Assembly (NCBI GenBank): GCA_026315105.1
Contig: CM048746.1
Location: 350,179,548 to 350,243,547, forward strand
Length of the DNA stretch: 64,000 nucleotides
Reading direction: 5' to 3'
Source of the DNA: Locusta migratoria
Taxonomy: Eukaryota > Arthropoda > Insecta > Orthoptera > Acrididae
A program made the translations under genes and the position numbers. Each line of letters starts with the position of its first letter. Within the stretch, counting starts at the first letter, position 1. This document shows positions 42,497 to 52,939 of the stretch, in pieces. The notes below the pieces were generated by a model. It saw nothing but the letters and a program-made list of their open reading frames with translations. It was not told where the DNA came from and did no database searches.

Positions 42497-43713
42497 TTAC
42501 CACCGCCGGTAAAATGCCGGTTGCCCGGCTAACAGTAGTGCGTCCTGGCGAGATGATGATCGGGGCCGACTACTGTTGAACGGCGTGACGGATGGGTCAC
42601 GCCTCAGCTGGGAAGGAGAAGAACTCTTTTTCTTGTTGGCTCTTCTGGAAGAGTGCCAGTGAGAAGAGGCAGTTGACGGTTGGGAAGCCGGAGAACGCAG
42701 AAAATCTTCACGGACAGGTTCCTTTTTCAAAGTCCGGGCATCTTGTTTAGGTGCCCACGGTTTATTAGAGGTTGACGAAGACTGAACTTTAGAAACAGCA
42801 AGAGGAAGCGGGGACGTGGTACGGGCAATCTTTGGGCTGGCCGATCGCACAACTGTGTTAGCGAAAGTGAAGTCACAGGTCTGTGTACCTGCATCCTTAG
42901 TGGGTCGAATGGAGGTGAGGACCTTACTGCTGGGAGGACAGTGGGCTTTCGACTCGCCAACAACTTTCGAGCGGCAGATGTTGATACCTTTTCCGTAACC
43001 CGAATTTGCTGGATGACCTTTTCATCCTTATATACAGGGCAGTCCCAAGAGGAAGCCGCATGGTCACCGTTGCAGTTAAGGCAGTGAGGGGACGGAGGTG
43101 GGCAATCCCCCTCATGGGCGTCCCTACCACAAGTGACACATTTTGCTGCATTTGGGCAAGATTGACGGGTATGGTTGTATCTGTGGCATTGGTAACAGCG
43201 CGTTGGGTTTGGTATATAAGGGCGGACGGAGATAACTTCGTACCCTGCTTTGACCTTCGATGGGAGTTCAACTCTGTCGAACGTCAAAAACACAGTACGA
43301 GTCGATGTCACCTGGTTATCTACCTTTTTCAACACCCTATGGACGGTTGTTACACACTTATCGGACATATAGGTTTGTATCTGTTTGTCAGACAACCCGT
43401 CAATGGATCTCGTAAAAACTACCCCCGTGACGAGTTGAGTGAACGATGCGCTTCTACCTTGACAGGAAATATGTGTAATAATGTTGTCCGTATCAGTTTT
43501 TGCACCTGGAAGGCACTGTCCGCTTCCAGCAAAGACAGAAGCAAAGGTTAGGAAAGAAAGAAACCAAGGAATAAGAGAAACTACGACAAGAAACCACCTT
43601 AACTCGCAAAGGACGCCCGTCTCCGGGCGAAGGCATAAACCGGGAGGGAAAGTGAAACAGCCTGGGGCAGGAGAAAGGCTGCTTCGGCTCGGGGCCCCAT
43701 GTGCGCCCCACAC
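42497..43713 (-). pseudogene. I-type LINE ORF1 (Gag-like) with zinc knuckles
   Basis: The 42727-43713 frame gives a nucleic-acid-binding-like part (TSTRTVFLTFDRVELPSKVK, then ISVRPYIPNPTRCYQC) and three CCHC-type knuckles: CYQCHRYNHTRQSC, CVTCGRDAHEGDC and CLNCNGDHAASSWDC. The 42497-42850 frame continues with a Ser/Pro/Arg-rich tail. It binds element RNA in related LINEs. Likely start near 43600; the exact start is unclear. Confidence 0.8.
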
Positions 43714-43747
43714 GTACCCACAAAAGAGCTGTGGGTCCCCTGGGGGA

Positions 43748-44295
43748 ATCGTGGGAATGGCGAACCATATACCGTTTTATTGGCAGAACCCTTAAAACAT
43801 GCAACATAACTACAAAAGAAACTGCATACACTACGCTTGTCCGTCCATTTTTTGAGTATAGCAGCCCAGTGTGGGATCCTTATCAGGTGGGTTTGACGGA
43901 GGACATTGAAAGAGTCCAAAGAAGGGCAACTGGTTTTGTATTGGCACGACACAGGGGAGACAGCGTTACGGAAATGATACAGGATCTGGGATGGTAATAA
44001 TTACAACAACGGCGCTTATCGCTGCGGCGTGGGCTACTTGGGAAAGTCTAATCGCCAACATTCTCTTCCGAATAGGAAAATATATTGTTGACTCCTACTT
44101 ACATAGGTGAAAATGATCATCAGAATAAAATACGAGAAATCAGAGCTCGAACAGAGAGATTCAAGTGTTCTTTCTTCCCGCGCGCTATTTGAGAATGGAA
44201 TGGGAGATAAATAGTATAATTGTGGTTCGATGAACCCTCTGCCAGGCACTTAAATGTGATTTGCAGAGTATCACATGTAGATGTAGATGTAGACA
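43748..44295 (+). mobile_element. CR1-like LINE, right half of the split element
   Basis: Resumes from 38530: YRFIGRTLKTCNITTKETAY, TTLVRPFFEYSSPVWDPYQ, RVQRRATGFVLARHRGDSV and TEMIQDLGW. Then come the 3' UTR (CACTTAAATGTGATTTGCAG) and a GATGTAGATGTAGA tail near 44280. It ends about 110 bp before exon 2a. Confidence 0.85.
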
Positions 44296-44402
44296 TAACC
44301 ACAGCATCATCATCAAACAGCCGCAAATTACAAGTTAGTGTGTCCAGTAATGTAGAGCCTATTTGTTTGTACACATTGTGTTACCGTTCTTAAATGTTGC
44401 AG

Positions 44403-44762
44403 TTCGTCAGCCTGGGAACGTCTGAGCTGGAGCCCGGTACCTCCGTGACGGTGACCGGTTGGGGCTACACAGAGGAGGGCGTGGTATCCAACACGCTGCT
44501 CGCGGCCACCGTCCAGATCCAGGACCGGAAGTCGTGCAACGCCTCGTACGACGGGGGCATCACGGAGCGCATGATCTGCGCGGGCGTCGACGAGGGTGGC
44601 AAGGGCGCCTGCCAGAGAGACAGCGGCGGGCCCCTGGTCCATGGCTCCACGCTGTACGGCGTCGTCTCCTGGGGGGAACCCTGCGCGCTGCCCGGATACC
44701 CGGCCGTCTACGCCAGCGTCCCCGCCCTGCGCTCCTGGATCCAGGAGGCCACGGGTGTATAG
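44403..44762 (+). CDS. Serine protease last exon 2a
   Basis: Encodes residues 138-256 after acceptor TTGCAG (44397-44402). GTSVTVTGWG is the core family motif. SCNASYDGGITERMICAG forms the second disulfide, and CQRDSGGPL holds the catalytic Ser211 (chymotrypsin Ser195). By alignment position 189 is Gly and 190 Ala, which argues against trypsin specificity and for a chymotrypsin- or elastase-like pocket. Position 193, normally Gly in the oxyanion hole, is Arg. VSWGEPC and GYPAVYASV give 217 Glu, 219 Pro and 226 Ala. The end SWIQEATGV fits the C-terminal helix. Stop TAG 44760-44762. The frame has no defect. Its tandem copy is exon 2b at 59883. Confidence 0.93.
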   Translation, partial: FVSLGTSELEPGTSVTVTGWGYTEEGVVSNTLLAATVQIQDRKSCNASYDGGITERMICAGVDEGGKGACQRDSGGPLVHGSTLYGVVSWGEPCALPGYPAVYASVPALRSWIQEATGV

Positions 44763-44803
44763 TCGAGGACAGCCTGTACCGCATCTAACATCCTGACTAA
44801 CTA

Positions 44804-44809
44804 AATAAA
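44804..44809 (+). terminator. Polyadenylation signal of exon 2a
   Basis: AATAAA 42 bp after the stop codon; a second AATAAA lies at 44862-44867. Either would give a short 3' UTR. Confidence 0.7.
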
Positions 44810-45066
44810 TGAATGAGTGACAGCATATTCTCATTTAAACCTACAACCACCAAAAACGGGCAATAAAGGCTAGTCTACACGACGACACACTCGTTGCATG
44901 AAATCAATAGCGTATTTGACTGTTTTCTGGAAATCATATTAAATTATTAATTATGTCATATTATGGTCTGAACATCCTTTTTTACCTCTTGAATTTCAGT
45001 ACTTAAAAAAAAAAAAAAAAATGAAATTCACATAATTTGAAAGCCCGCTAAAACGCTACATTTGAA

Positions 45067-45088
45067 TCACGTGATGCGTGTGACGTCA
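45067..45088 (+). promoter_or_regulatory. Paired E-box and CRE upstream of the THAP relic
   Basis: TCACGTGA (45067-45074) and the full palindromic CRE TGACGTCA (45081-45088), followed by GTAAACAA near 45120. Conserved at 60555-60576. It is about 100 bp before the THAP frame, so probably its promoter. TATA-less. Confidence 0.5.
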
Positions 45089-45179
45089 TACAACAAGCTG
45101 CTGCTGCTGCGCTCGTAAGGTAAACAAATACCGGTATATTGTTTGGGCCGAAGCCTCGTGTTTTGGCGTTAACGTTTGC

Positions 45180-45365
45180 ATAAGGACCTACAAATATTGC
45201 TTAGTTCCGCACTTTACCAATACATCTGTCAAGACTCCAGAAAAATTGTTCTTGGAAGTACCAAAAAATGAGAAGATACGCAAAAAGTGGCTGATATTGG
45301 CGCGAAGAGATCCAAATGAAATAGCGGCTACTTCATGTGTGTATTTCTGTGAGGATCATTTTGAT
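45180..45365 (+). pseudogene. THAP zinc-finger exon relic, unit 1
   Basis: Translates as a THAP domain front: KYCLVPHFTNTSVKTPEKLF, EVPKNEKIRKKW (the conserved Trp) and CVYFCEDHF (the last Cys and His), then GAT/GTAAGT, a consensus splice donor at 45366. The second zinc-ligand Cys reads Phe, and the codon where Met is expected reads ATA. Both changes are in the unit 2 copy too, so they predate the duplication. THAP exons open P-element-type transposases and host regulators; which one this was is unclear. One in-frame codon longer than the unit 2 copy. Confidence 0.7.
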
Positions 45366-45405
45366 GTAAGTAAACAATATTATTCCATTGGTAAACTAAA
45401 CTGTT

Positions 45406-45600
45406 GATATCAAATGTTTGTATAGTCTATGGGACTTAACTACAGGGTTATCACTCCCTAAACATACAAACTACTTATGAACTACTTACGAACTAGGACC
45501 GCACAAATATCCATGCCCGAGGGGAGATTCGAACCCCCGACCGCAGTGGCCGTGCAGACCGTGACTGGAGCGCCTTAGTCTCCTCGGCCACCGCGGCCGG
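45406..45600 (-). mobile_element. SINE inserted after the duplication
   Basis: Sits in the sequence after the THAP exon; CTGTT borders both sides (45401-45405, 45601-45605). Unit 2 has the empty site AAACTGTTTAGTG near 60886. Confidence 0.9.
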
Positions 45601-45605
45601 CTGTT

Positions 45606-47097
45606 TAGTATCATTCTCTTCTACTGCAAAGGTGTAAAGTACTGTAGTATTTTGTGTAGGTTAATGACCTGATGTTTAGATTTGCGAAGTAAAACTTAAT
45701 AATGTTACACGCTTACGATTTATGTGTAATTAAAGCCGTTTCCTAATATATTTGGTGAGAGAACAACATGAATATTGCTGCAGCCCACTATAAAAATATA
45801 GCACTGATTATATCCAGTAAGTGCAATTTTATCACCAATAGATCTTAGTCAAACAACCGTTTTATACATTGACAATGCCCTTCTGGTTACTTTACAACAA
45901 CTTACCCTATCGTAATATACGTATATGGGAGATGTCTTTAATGCGCCGATTTATTTAGCTTTCAAACTTTCGTAATATGCAAGTGTAAATACGATTAAAT
46001 GTGTTAGTTAGCCAAATATGTGTTTATTGAAGCTTTACTGGGTTAAATTTTACTAACTATACCGGCGGCTTCCTGTGACTATGTTGGCAAGAGATGCTGA
46101 GTAGCGAGAATTCATGAGACGTCGCCATTAGCCAATCACGTGACAGCGCAAATATTTTTTCGTGAAACCTTTGATTTACGAGGGCAGTTACTTTTACTGA
46201 CCGGACAAGGGTACATACAAGAATCATAGAGCAGGAACAGCATTATTTATTTACTTCATGGTCTGTACGATACACTTATCTAGTCATTCTATGTGGTCTG
46301 AACATCTGGACAAAGATTTTCTATCGTGTTGTTGTTGTTGGCAACATAATCACTCTAGGCCGCTTGGATAGAAGATAAAATTTCAACCTTCATTGCATAA
46401 TATGGTGAATTCAGATTAAGTCTGCTTTCATCAACAAATAGGCTACTTTTTTCCAATGACATAAAATATCTGTCGAAATAATTAGCTTTAAAATGTAGGT
46501 ATGCGTTACTTACAATGCAGTTTTCACGTTTCTTATATCTGGAACATAAAAATTTTGATTGTTTTTAAAGAATGAAGATACCATAATTGCATCAACTTTA
46601 GGGAGGTTTCAGCTGTCAGCCTTCACATACCCATCTTCCATTGTGGCATAAAAACTGTAAACGCGTTTAGATCACGAAAAACTGAAGTTAAAGCTGCGAA
46701 ATGGAGGAAACGCATACAATAATACAGCTCCGACTTCTAGTTCCGCGCTATAGGTGTTCTACGACGTCACCAGTACTTCAGACAATAACGGAGCGTTTTC
46801 GATCACGTGATCTAATCGTGAAATTTGATGATTTTTAAGCTTTAATTACGTAAAACTAACAGATGTTTAGTAAGAATTATGAGCGAAAATGCTGTCTGAA
46901 TGTTAGAATCACTCAGAATAACAATAATTCGAACCGTATTTTTAACACAGGAAAATACCCTATTGCGCGCAACTGGTTTCGTGTATGTCGGTAGACAAGG
47001 CGCCAATACTATACACCTCAGTTTCGTTGTTTTGTGAGTGCCGTAGTCACCGTAGAATTAAAAAGTTTTGGTAGCTGTAAGAGTTGTGTGGAATTTA
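45606..47097. other. Gap after the THAP relic, no gene recognised
   Basis: AT-rich, duplicated at 60890-62550. It has AGCCAATCACGTGAC near 46133 and GATCACGTGATC near 46802, so more E-box-like palindromes, and CGACGTCACC near 46762. Later THAP-gene exons were not found. No other gene recognised. Confidence 0.45.
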
Positions 47098-47394
47098 TTG
47101 CTTGTCTGTGTGAATGCGCTTCATAAGACTAAACATAAAGAGAATAACAAACGTGTAGGATTAAAATAAGACGTCAGCTCGGTTGCTCAGCGAGACCTTG
47201 CTGCAAGAAATTATTTTAATCAACTTAGAATGTCACCAGAGCAGTTCACGTTCCTTTGAAACAGAATTAGTAATGCAATAAAGAAACAAGATACTGTTAA
47301 GCGTGAGGCATTGTTACCAGAACTGAAATTAATTTCATTGCATTACGTTTCTTGTCGTGTAGACATTCGTCTCTACAGTACCTGTACCGTGTTA

Positions 47395-47620
47395 CTAAAC
47401 CCACAATTGCCATAGTTTGTTTGTATAGGTATTTGGAATTGAATGGATTTTAGTCTGCAGTTCACTAACCGTCACCCCATCAATATTTAATTCACGAATA
47501 ATTTCTTGAAGAGCACCAACACGCAGCTGCTTATTCCTAAGATTTTCATCGTTGAAATCGCACAAACACCAATGCATCGTATATATGCACAAAAACCGAA
47601 TGATTACTGAATTGGTTATA
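47395..47620 (-). pseudogene. MADF-like domain relic, copy 2
   Basis: Same frame as 2601-2830: YTMHWCLCDFNDENLRNKQL, VGALQEIIRELNIDGVTVSE, then LQTKIHS and NTYTNKL before the stop. A few substitutions relative to copy 1, including Asn to Asp in NIDGV. Confidence 0.45.
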
Positions 47621-47711
47621 ACCTAACCTAAAAACACGCGCAATCAGTTTCGCCAAAGTTGGAAGGTGCCGAAACTGTTTACTTTCGCCAATCAGTTGCG
47701 CGAACGCCTGC

Positions 47712-47723
47712 CGCGCATGCGCA
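47712..47723 (-). promoter_or_regulatory. NRF1-type motif, copy 2
   Basis: TGCGCATGCGCG on the minus strand, identical to 2918-2929. Confidence 0.5.
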
Positions 47724-48146
47724 GTGGCCATTAGCGCAGATTCGTGAAACCTCGTGTCATCGTGTAAACTAGCCTTAATTGTCAGTTCCTTTTTTATCAG
47801 TCTTAAGTTAGACAATTCCTCCGTCTCTTCTCTCTCTCTGCCTCCTTCTCTCCGTCCACCCTCCCTCCCTCTCTCTCTCACTCTCTCTCTCTCTCTCTCT
47901 CTCTTTCCTTCTTCTTCTTCTCTACCATCTCCCTCTTTATCTGCCTCTACCTTTCTCTCTGTCCATCTCTACTTTCCCCTTTCTCTTCTAGTCATCTCTG
48001 AGATGATCCGATGATCCTCCTAAGGACTCATTAACCTTTGATCAGGTCAGCGAAGACACAAGGATCCGTGCGCAGAAGACACCAGGCCCAAGAATCTTAT
48101 AACTTAGAAGTAAAACCTTTCCTTTTCCTCTTTTTTAACCTTTTCT

Positions 48147-48632
48147 GGCCCACTTTAGGTTACGGTAGTAACACTAAAAGTGGGCCTTTGCGATCGTCTT
48201 TTGATAGCTCGGAATTTAAATGAAAATAACGGCTTAACTATTCATCTGAAACGAAAATTGAATAACCAAATTTGTAGAGGAGATAATTCTCTACAACTTT
48301 GCTCTGTTATGTTTTTTTCATATCTCGTACCCTTTCAAAGATATTTGCAAACAAACCGGCGATTTTGGGATGTCTGTCTGTCTGTCCGTAACGTGTTCCC
48401 TGTTTTTAAGACGAACCGTTCAACCGATCAGCACCAAATTTGACAGACATGATTGTAGGCCGCCAGAGACCAGAACCACCTTTCTTCAAATTTTCCGGAC
48501 AAAAAAATACGGTAGTAATACCTAAAAAGGCCGTTTGTAATATAATTGTAATTGCAAACGAACCGTTCATCTAACACAACAATTGAATAACATTGGTAGA
48601 GGAGGAAATTCTCTACAACTTAGCTCCCTTAT

Positions 48633-48678
<46 letters not shown>

Positions 48679-49190
48679 CATATCTCGTATCCATTGAGAC
48701 ATACTTGCAAAAATAACGGAGATTTGACACCCTCCATTGAATTAACGAAAACCAGCCGTTCGGAGATGTCACGTGGCATTCCTCGCGTATTTGATGATTT
48801 TCTTATTGTAACTTACATTGTTGTCATTTCAAAGCAACGGCACACTGATGAATCAACAAAAACACATCGTTCTTCGTACGATAAATGATAATCTAATGTC
48901 TACAAATGCCATATTAATATCAGTTAACAACGGCCATCAATAGTAGGAGATTTAAGAGCTTCTGTTTTGAATTATAGCCGTACCGTAGTGGGAAAGGTGC
49001 TGCACTGTTATGCGAAAGGTCGGTGGTTCAGACCTCTCCCCTTCCAATTTCTGTTTTGCTAAAAGTGTGTCAGACACTATTATTAATTATTATTATTTAG
49101 ATTATTTTGGTCCAAAATGTTTGTAAAAACTTATAAAACTACAAATCTAAAGTAGACCGTAAAACACGTAAGTGCGATTTTTTTTTATTT
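48147..49190 (+). mobile_element. GCCCACTTT-family element, copy in block A 2
   Basis: Hairpin at 48147-48186, body as in 3347-4350, tRNA-like part at 48974-49042. The far AAAGTGGGCC is changed to AAAGTAGACC. Confidence 0.65.
48634..48678. repeat. T45 homopolymer
   Basis: 45 consecutive T where block A copy 1 has only TTTCTTTC (near 3832), so a recent expansion. Confidence 0.95.
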
Positions 49191-49677
49191 ATATACCGCA
49201 TGTCTTGGTAGCGAACAACAGAGTTATATTACTTCAGACAATCAAACTCTTCAGGTATACAGTTCCTAAATAAATTTACAAGATCCATAGGATCGATAAG
49301 TATACAAGTTCAGTCACTGAACAACAACAACAACAAGACAGGATAGAAAAATGGTTTATAAAAAATTCAAAAGTTTAAAAGGGACCGTCAGAGACGCAGT
49401 AAACAAGTTAGGAGCGAGCGCTCACCTTTGGGCCCAAGTGATACTGAACAATGACAACCAAAAATTTAAAGTTATCCCATAGAATATTAAGGTAAGGTCT
49501 CCACATAGAACACGTAAACCAAATTTACCTTTTCAACCTCAGTATTTCAATTTAAGAAAAGCGTTTAACAGAATTCTCAAAATCAATTAAAGTCTCGATG
49601 TGCCACACCCTTTTAACTTTACAAAGGTTCAAGCCACCATGTCTCAGTTTAGAAAAAGGATATAACATAATTATCAA

Positions 49678-50129
49678 AGTGTAAATTAAGGTAACGACGT
49701 GCAACACTCTTTTAACTATACAAATATGGAAGCCTCACTCAGTTTAGAAAAAGGGTTTACACCATTCGCAAAATGTCGATTAAAGTAAGGATGTACAACA
49801 CCCTTTTTAACTTTACAAGCCTTCAAGCCACAATCTGTCTTTTGTGTCGCAGCCTCGTCGCCGCTTTTTGTCTCGTTTCCGTCGTAGGTGTCGGTGGCCG
49901 AGTAGTGTAAATTAAGGTAACGACGTGCAACACTCTTTTAACTATACAAATATGGAAGCCTCACTCAGTTTAGAAAAAGGGTTTACACCATTCGCAAAAT
50001 GTCGATTAAAGTAAGGATGTACAACACCCTTTTTAACTTTACAAGCCTTCAAGCCACAATCTGTCTTTTGTGTCGCAGCCTCGTCGCCGCTTTTTGTCTC
50101 GTTTCCGTCGTAGGTGTCGGTGGCCGAGT
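49678..50129. repeat. 226-bp tandem duplication
   Basis: AGTGTAAATTAAGGTAACG starts at 49678 and 49904; the two 226-bp units are nearly identical. The join GCCGAGTAG/TGTAAATT is absent from block A copy 1. Confidence 0.9.
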
Positions 50130-52745
50130 AGAATGAGACCGACACAGGAATAATGGATGCACGCTTGTGCAGGTAGGTGGTGACCAGCCAGTGAGACAGC
50201 AGAAACTAGAAACACTAGAGTAAATTAGAACGAGATATATATTGCACAGAATTTATACAATACTTAACTTTTACATAGCTCAGTACTGCAGAATGCTGAT
50301 ACGTAGTTGGGATAGAGGCCTGCCTACTGCCTATCCGATAGCCAAGTCTTCACTGGTGCCTATCTGAGTCCGAAGTGTTAACTGGTTCCTATCTCAGTCC
50401 CAAGTGAACGATGTCGTTCAGTGGTGGCCACGAGCGGAGTTGTAGCAGAGGGCGCTCGTGGCTGACGTCGTAAGAACGCCGCGCCGTGCGTGCATGGCGG
50501 CGCGCGGCGAAAGTAGGTGGCGCGGACTTTGGACTTGTGCGACACCACACTCTCAGCATAGAAAAGGGTTTAACACTACTCTAAATACTAAAACAGAGTC
50601 CCAATATGCAACCTGTGGGCACACCTACAAACGCTGCCGTTAATCCTTGTCAACATCCACATATCACACGGGAATAACACCGCTAGGCTTGAAGCACAAT
50701 GCACTCACTGTCCTTGGCTTCCGTAGGGCCAAAAGAGAAATATACATACAGTCAGTAAACATGGATTGTCGTGCGGAGGAGGCGGCGAAAGCACCGTCGT
50801 CAGCCGCCACTCCAAGCTGGACGCACGCCCAGACCGCCGGATCTCCACAGCCCACTCTTCTCTGCACGCTCCCGCTCCGACAAACGCCGCAAGTACATGA
50901 GGCTCTATAACACACCACAAATCCGGTTAGTAGTCAGTCTAACAAGCCGCTCATTTCCCTGCCACGCTTCTGGGCTCCCTCCGCGACCAGCCACACCTCT
51001 CTCCAATCCGCCAAAAAGAAAAAGAAAACCACGGTGAGCACCACCTTGCGGAGACACCAGCAAGACGCCGCTACACTTACGACCTCACTCGCCGCACGGA
51101 CAGACTGCGCACCGCAAGTCCTGCGCGAGATAAAACAGATAAGAACGTATGAATCTCCTCGTCTCTCTGTCCCTTTCTCTGTCCATTTCCTCCTCCCCCC
51201 CCCCCATCTGTTTACGTGTCTGTCACCATCTCCCCTCTCTCATTCTCCTCCTCTCCCCTGTCTCTGTCCGTCTCCTCCTATAATGTAGCACCTATCAGTT
51301 GTTGGGGTTTCAGACGTTAACTAAAATATTTCGTGAAATATTTGAATCGGGGAGAAACGGAGGATAATTGGAGGGTATGATTTTAAATATTCTTTGATTA
51401 ATTTTGTATAACCTCAGAAATAAGGGGAATGTTGGCGGCAACTACTTCAGGCTTTACCTTCATGGTTACCGTACATCTTTCGATGATATCAGCCCAGAAA
51501 TCTGTAAGTTAAAATGAGAATAACTGAAGGTTAAAACACCATAGTGATCCGGAATTCGTTGAAATTTGGAACAGAGCTTATACCCTGATTAATACATTGG
51601 ATACCTTTCGTAAGCCACTGCATGATGCGTTGTGAAGGATACCTTACTATGGGTTAATGTGTTTGCTACTCCTTCAAGCTGAAAGGGATGGGCAGATCTG
51701 AATGAAATTTCGTATGGAGATGGCTAATACCTTGAATTAACACAGCCTCCGTAGGTGCATGGCAGAGAGAACGTTATAACAAGCATCCAAATTTTTTGAC
51801 TTGTCATCATGAAAGTCAACATATGTATTTATTAAGTTTACCTGACATCGTCGGTTTAGGAGGCGATCTTATAGTTTTATATTCTTAAAAAAGGAAATGT
51901 AGAGATCGCAAATTAATAATTTATTGAATGACGACCGGTTTCGGTGGACTATGTCACCATCATCTCGTCATGTATATTTTACAAGCTGGTCATCTTATTA
52001 AAAAATGGATATAAAATAATAAGTGCAACATAGCACTGAGCCACCATATAAAAATGAACAAGATAAAACATGACAGCTTACAAAATACTCATACCTTTGT
52101 GCAGTGGACCATGTGACAAATTTTATTAGTGGGCTCCGCGTTTGTGGTTAGTAAAATATTGCGTGGTTAGAAAATTCAGACTTTGTCAATATACTATAGC
52201 TTAATATAAATGATTGCAGGTTCTAAAATATTGAATACTATTGTGAAGGCGGAAGATTGAATTCTAATGATAATAAAATGTTTAACAATCACTGCACTGT
52301 TATTCGTCAGCCGTAATGGCGTCCAATTCCGTAACACGCAATATTTATGAACTATCTACGACGCTAGAAGGCGGGAAATCAGATAGGAACACATCCGCCA
52401 TTTAATTAATGAACTTATATATTTCAAGTTATAACTTTTCTAATTTAGCACTATACTTACAACAATTTTAATGACGAACAGGGAGAGCTGCTTGTAATGG
52501 GTCTTAACTCGACGGCTGCTAAAAAATAGACAAATGAAGCGGTTCGCTGTTATTTCTGTCCGGCGGTAAAACAAGGGAATGTAGGATTTTCAGAGATTAT
52601 TTTTCATTAGAGAGAAAGGAAAGCAATCCTTGGTGGTATCTAAAATCTTCGATTCGCGAAGTTAATATTCTGTATTTATTTATATTTTTATTTGTAGCAT
52701 TTCAATCCCTCCACATTCTGTTTCCTCCTCTACCAACTCCTCTCT

Positions 52746-52935
52746 GTATGTTTGTATAGCTTATGACACTTAACTACGGGGTCATCAGTCCCTAAACTTA
52801 TAAACTACTTATGAACTAATTAATTCTAAGGACGGCACAAATATCCATGCCCGAGGGGGGATTCGAACCCCCGACCGTAGTGGCCTTGCAGACCGTGACT
52901 GGAGCGCCTCAGTCCCCTCGGCAACTGTGGCCGGC
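52746..52935 (-). mobile_element. SINE at the tandem junction
   Basis: The same insertion as 7816-8002, with AACTCCTCTCTG at the left. The right target duplication is cut after AACTC by the junction with unit 2. Confidence 0.9.
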
Positions 52936-52939
52936 AACT

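Larger units (their letters stand above)
38531..43747 (-). mobile_element. I-type LINE with RNase H, near complete (5.2 kb)
   Basis: On the minus strand: ORF1 with three zinc knuckles (43713-42497), endonuclease (42320-41377), RT (41369-39577) and RNase H (39543-38677), then the 3' end. ATCGTGGGAA flanks it (38521-38530, 43748-43757). A C-terminal RNase H and CCHC ORF1 are features of the I group. Frameshifts occur between domains. The unit 2 copy has lost ORF1 and endonuclease. It was inserted before the duplication. Confidence 0.9.
31905..44402 (+). other. 12.5-kb phase-0 intron of the protease gene
   Basis: Donor GTAAGA at 31905, acceptor TTGCAG ending at 44402. It is filled with mobile DNA: CR1-like LINE pieces, SINEs, a Harbinger-like element and an I-type LINE. 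The start of the 17.8-kb tandem duplication (35169) lies inside it. If exon 2b is used, the intron becomes 28 kb (to 59882). Confidence 0.85.
35169..52939. repeat. Unit 1 of a 17.8-kb tandem duplication
   Basis: Bases 35169 onward (CCATATATGTC) recur from 52940. Order in both units: LINE endonuclease, minus-strand LINE, Harbinger-like element, CR1-like LINE split by the I element, protease last exon, THAP relic, block A. At the junction the SINE end (GGCAACTC) of block A runs into CATATATG. The shared CC at the two break sites is a 2-bp microhomology. Exon 1 lies outside. Confidence 0.92.
47098..52939. repeat. Block A, second copy
   Basis: Matches 2300-8002. Differences include a T45 run at 48634, a 226-bp tandem duplication at 49678, a single unit where copy 1 has two at 5091-5314, and loss of the SINE's right target duplication at the tandem junction (52940). 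Bases 51451-52499 match 6502-7550 without a mismatch. Confidence 0.92.

Noticed and set aside
44403..44762. Calling the protease a trypsin
   Set aside because: Position 189 is Gly by alignment, not the Asp needed for Arg/Lys specificity.
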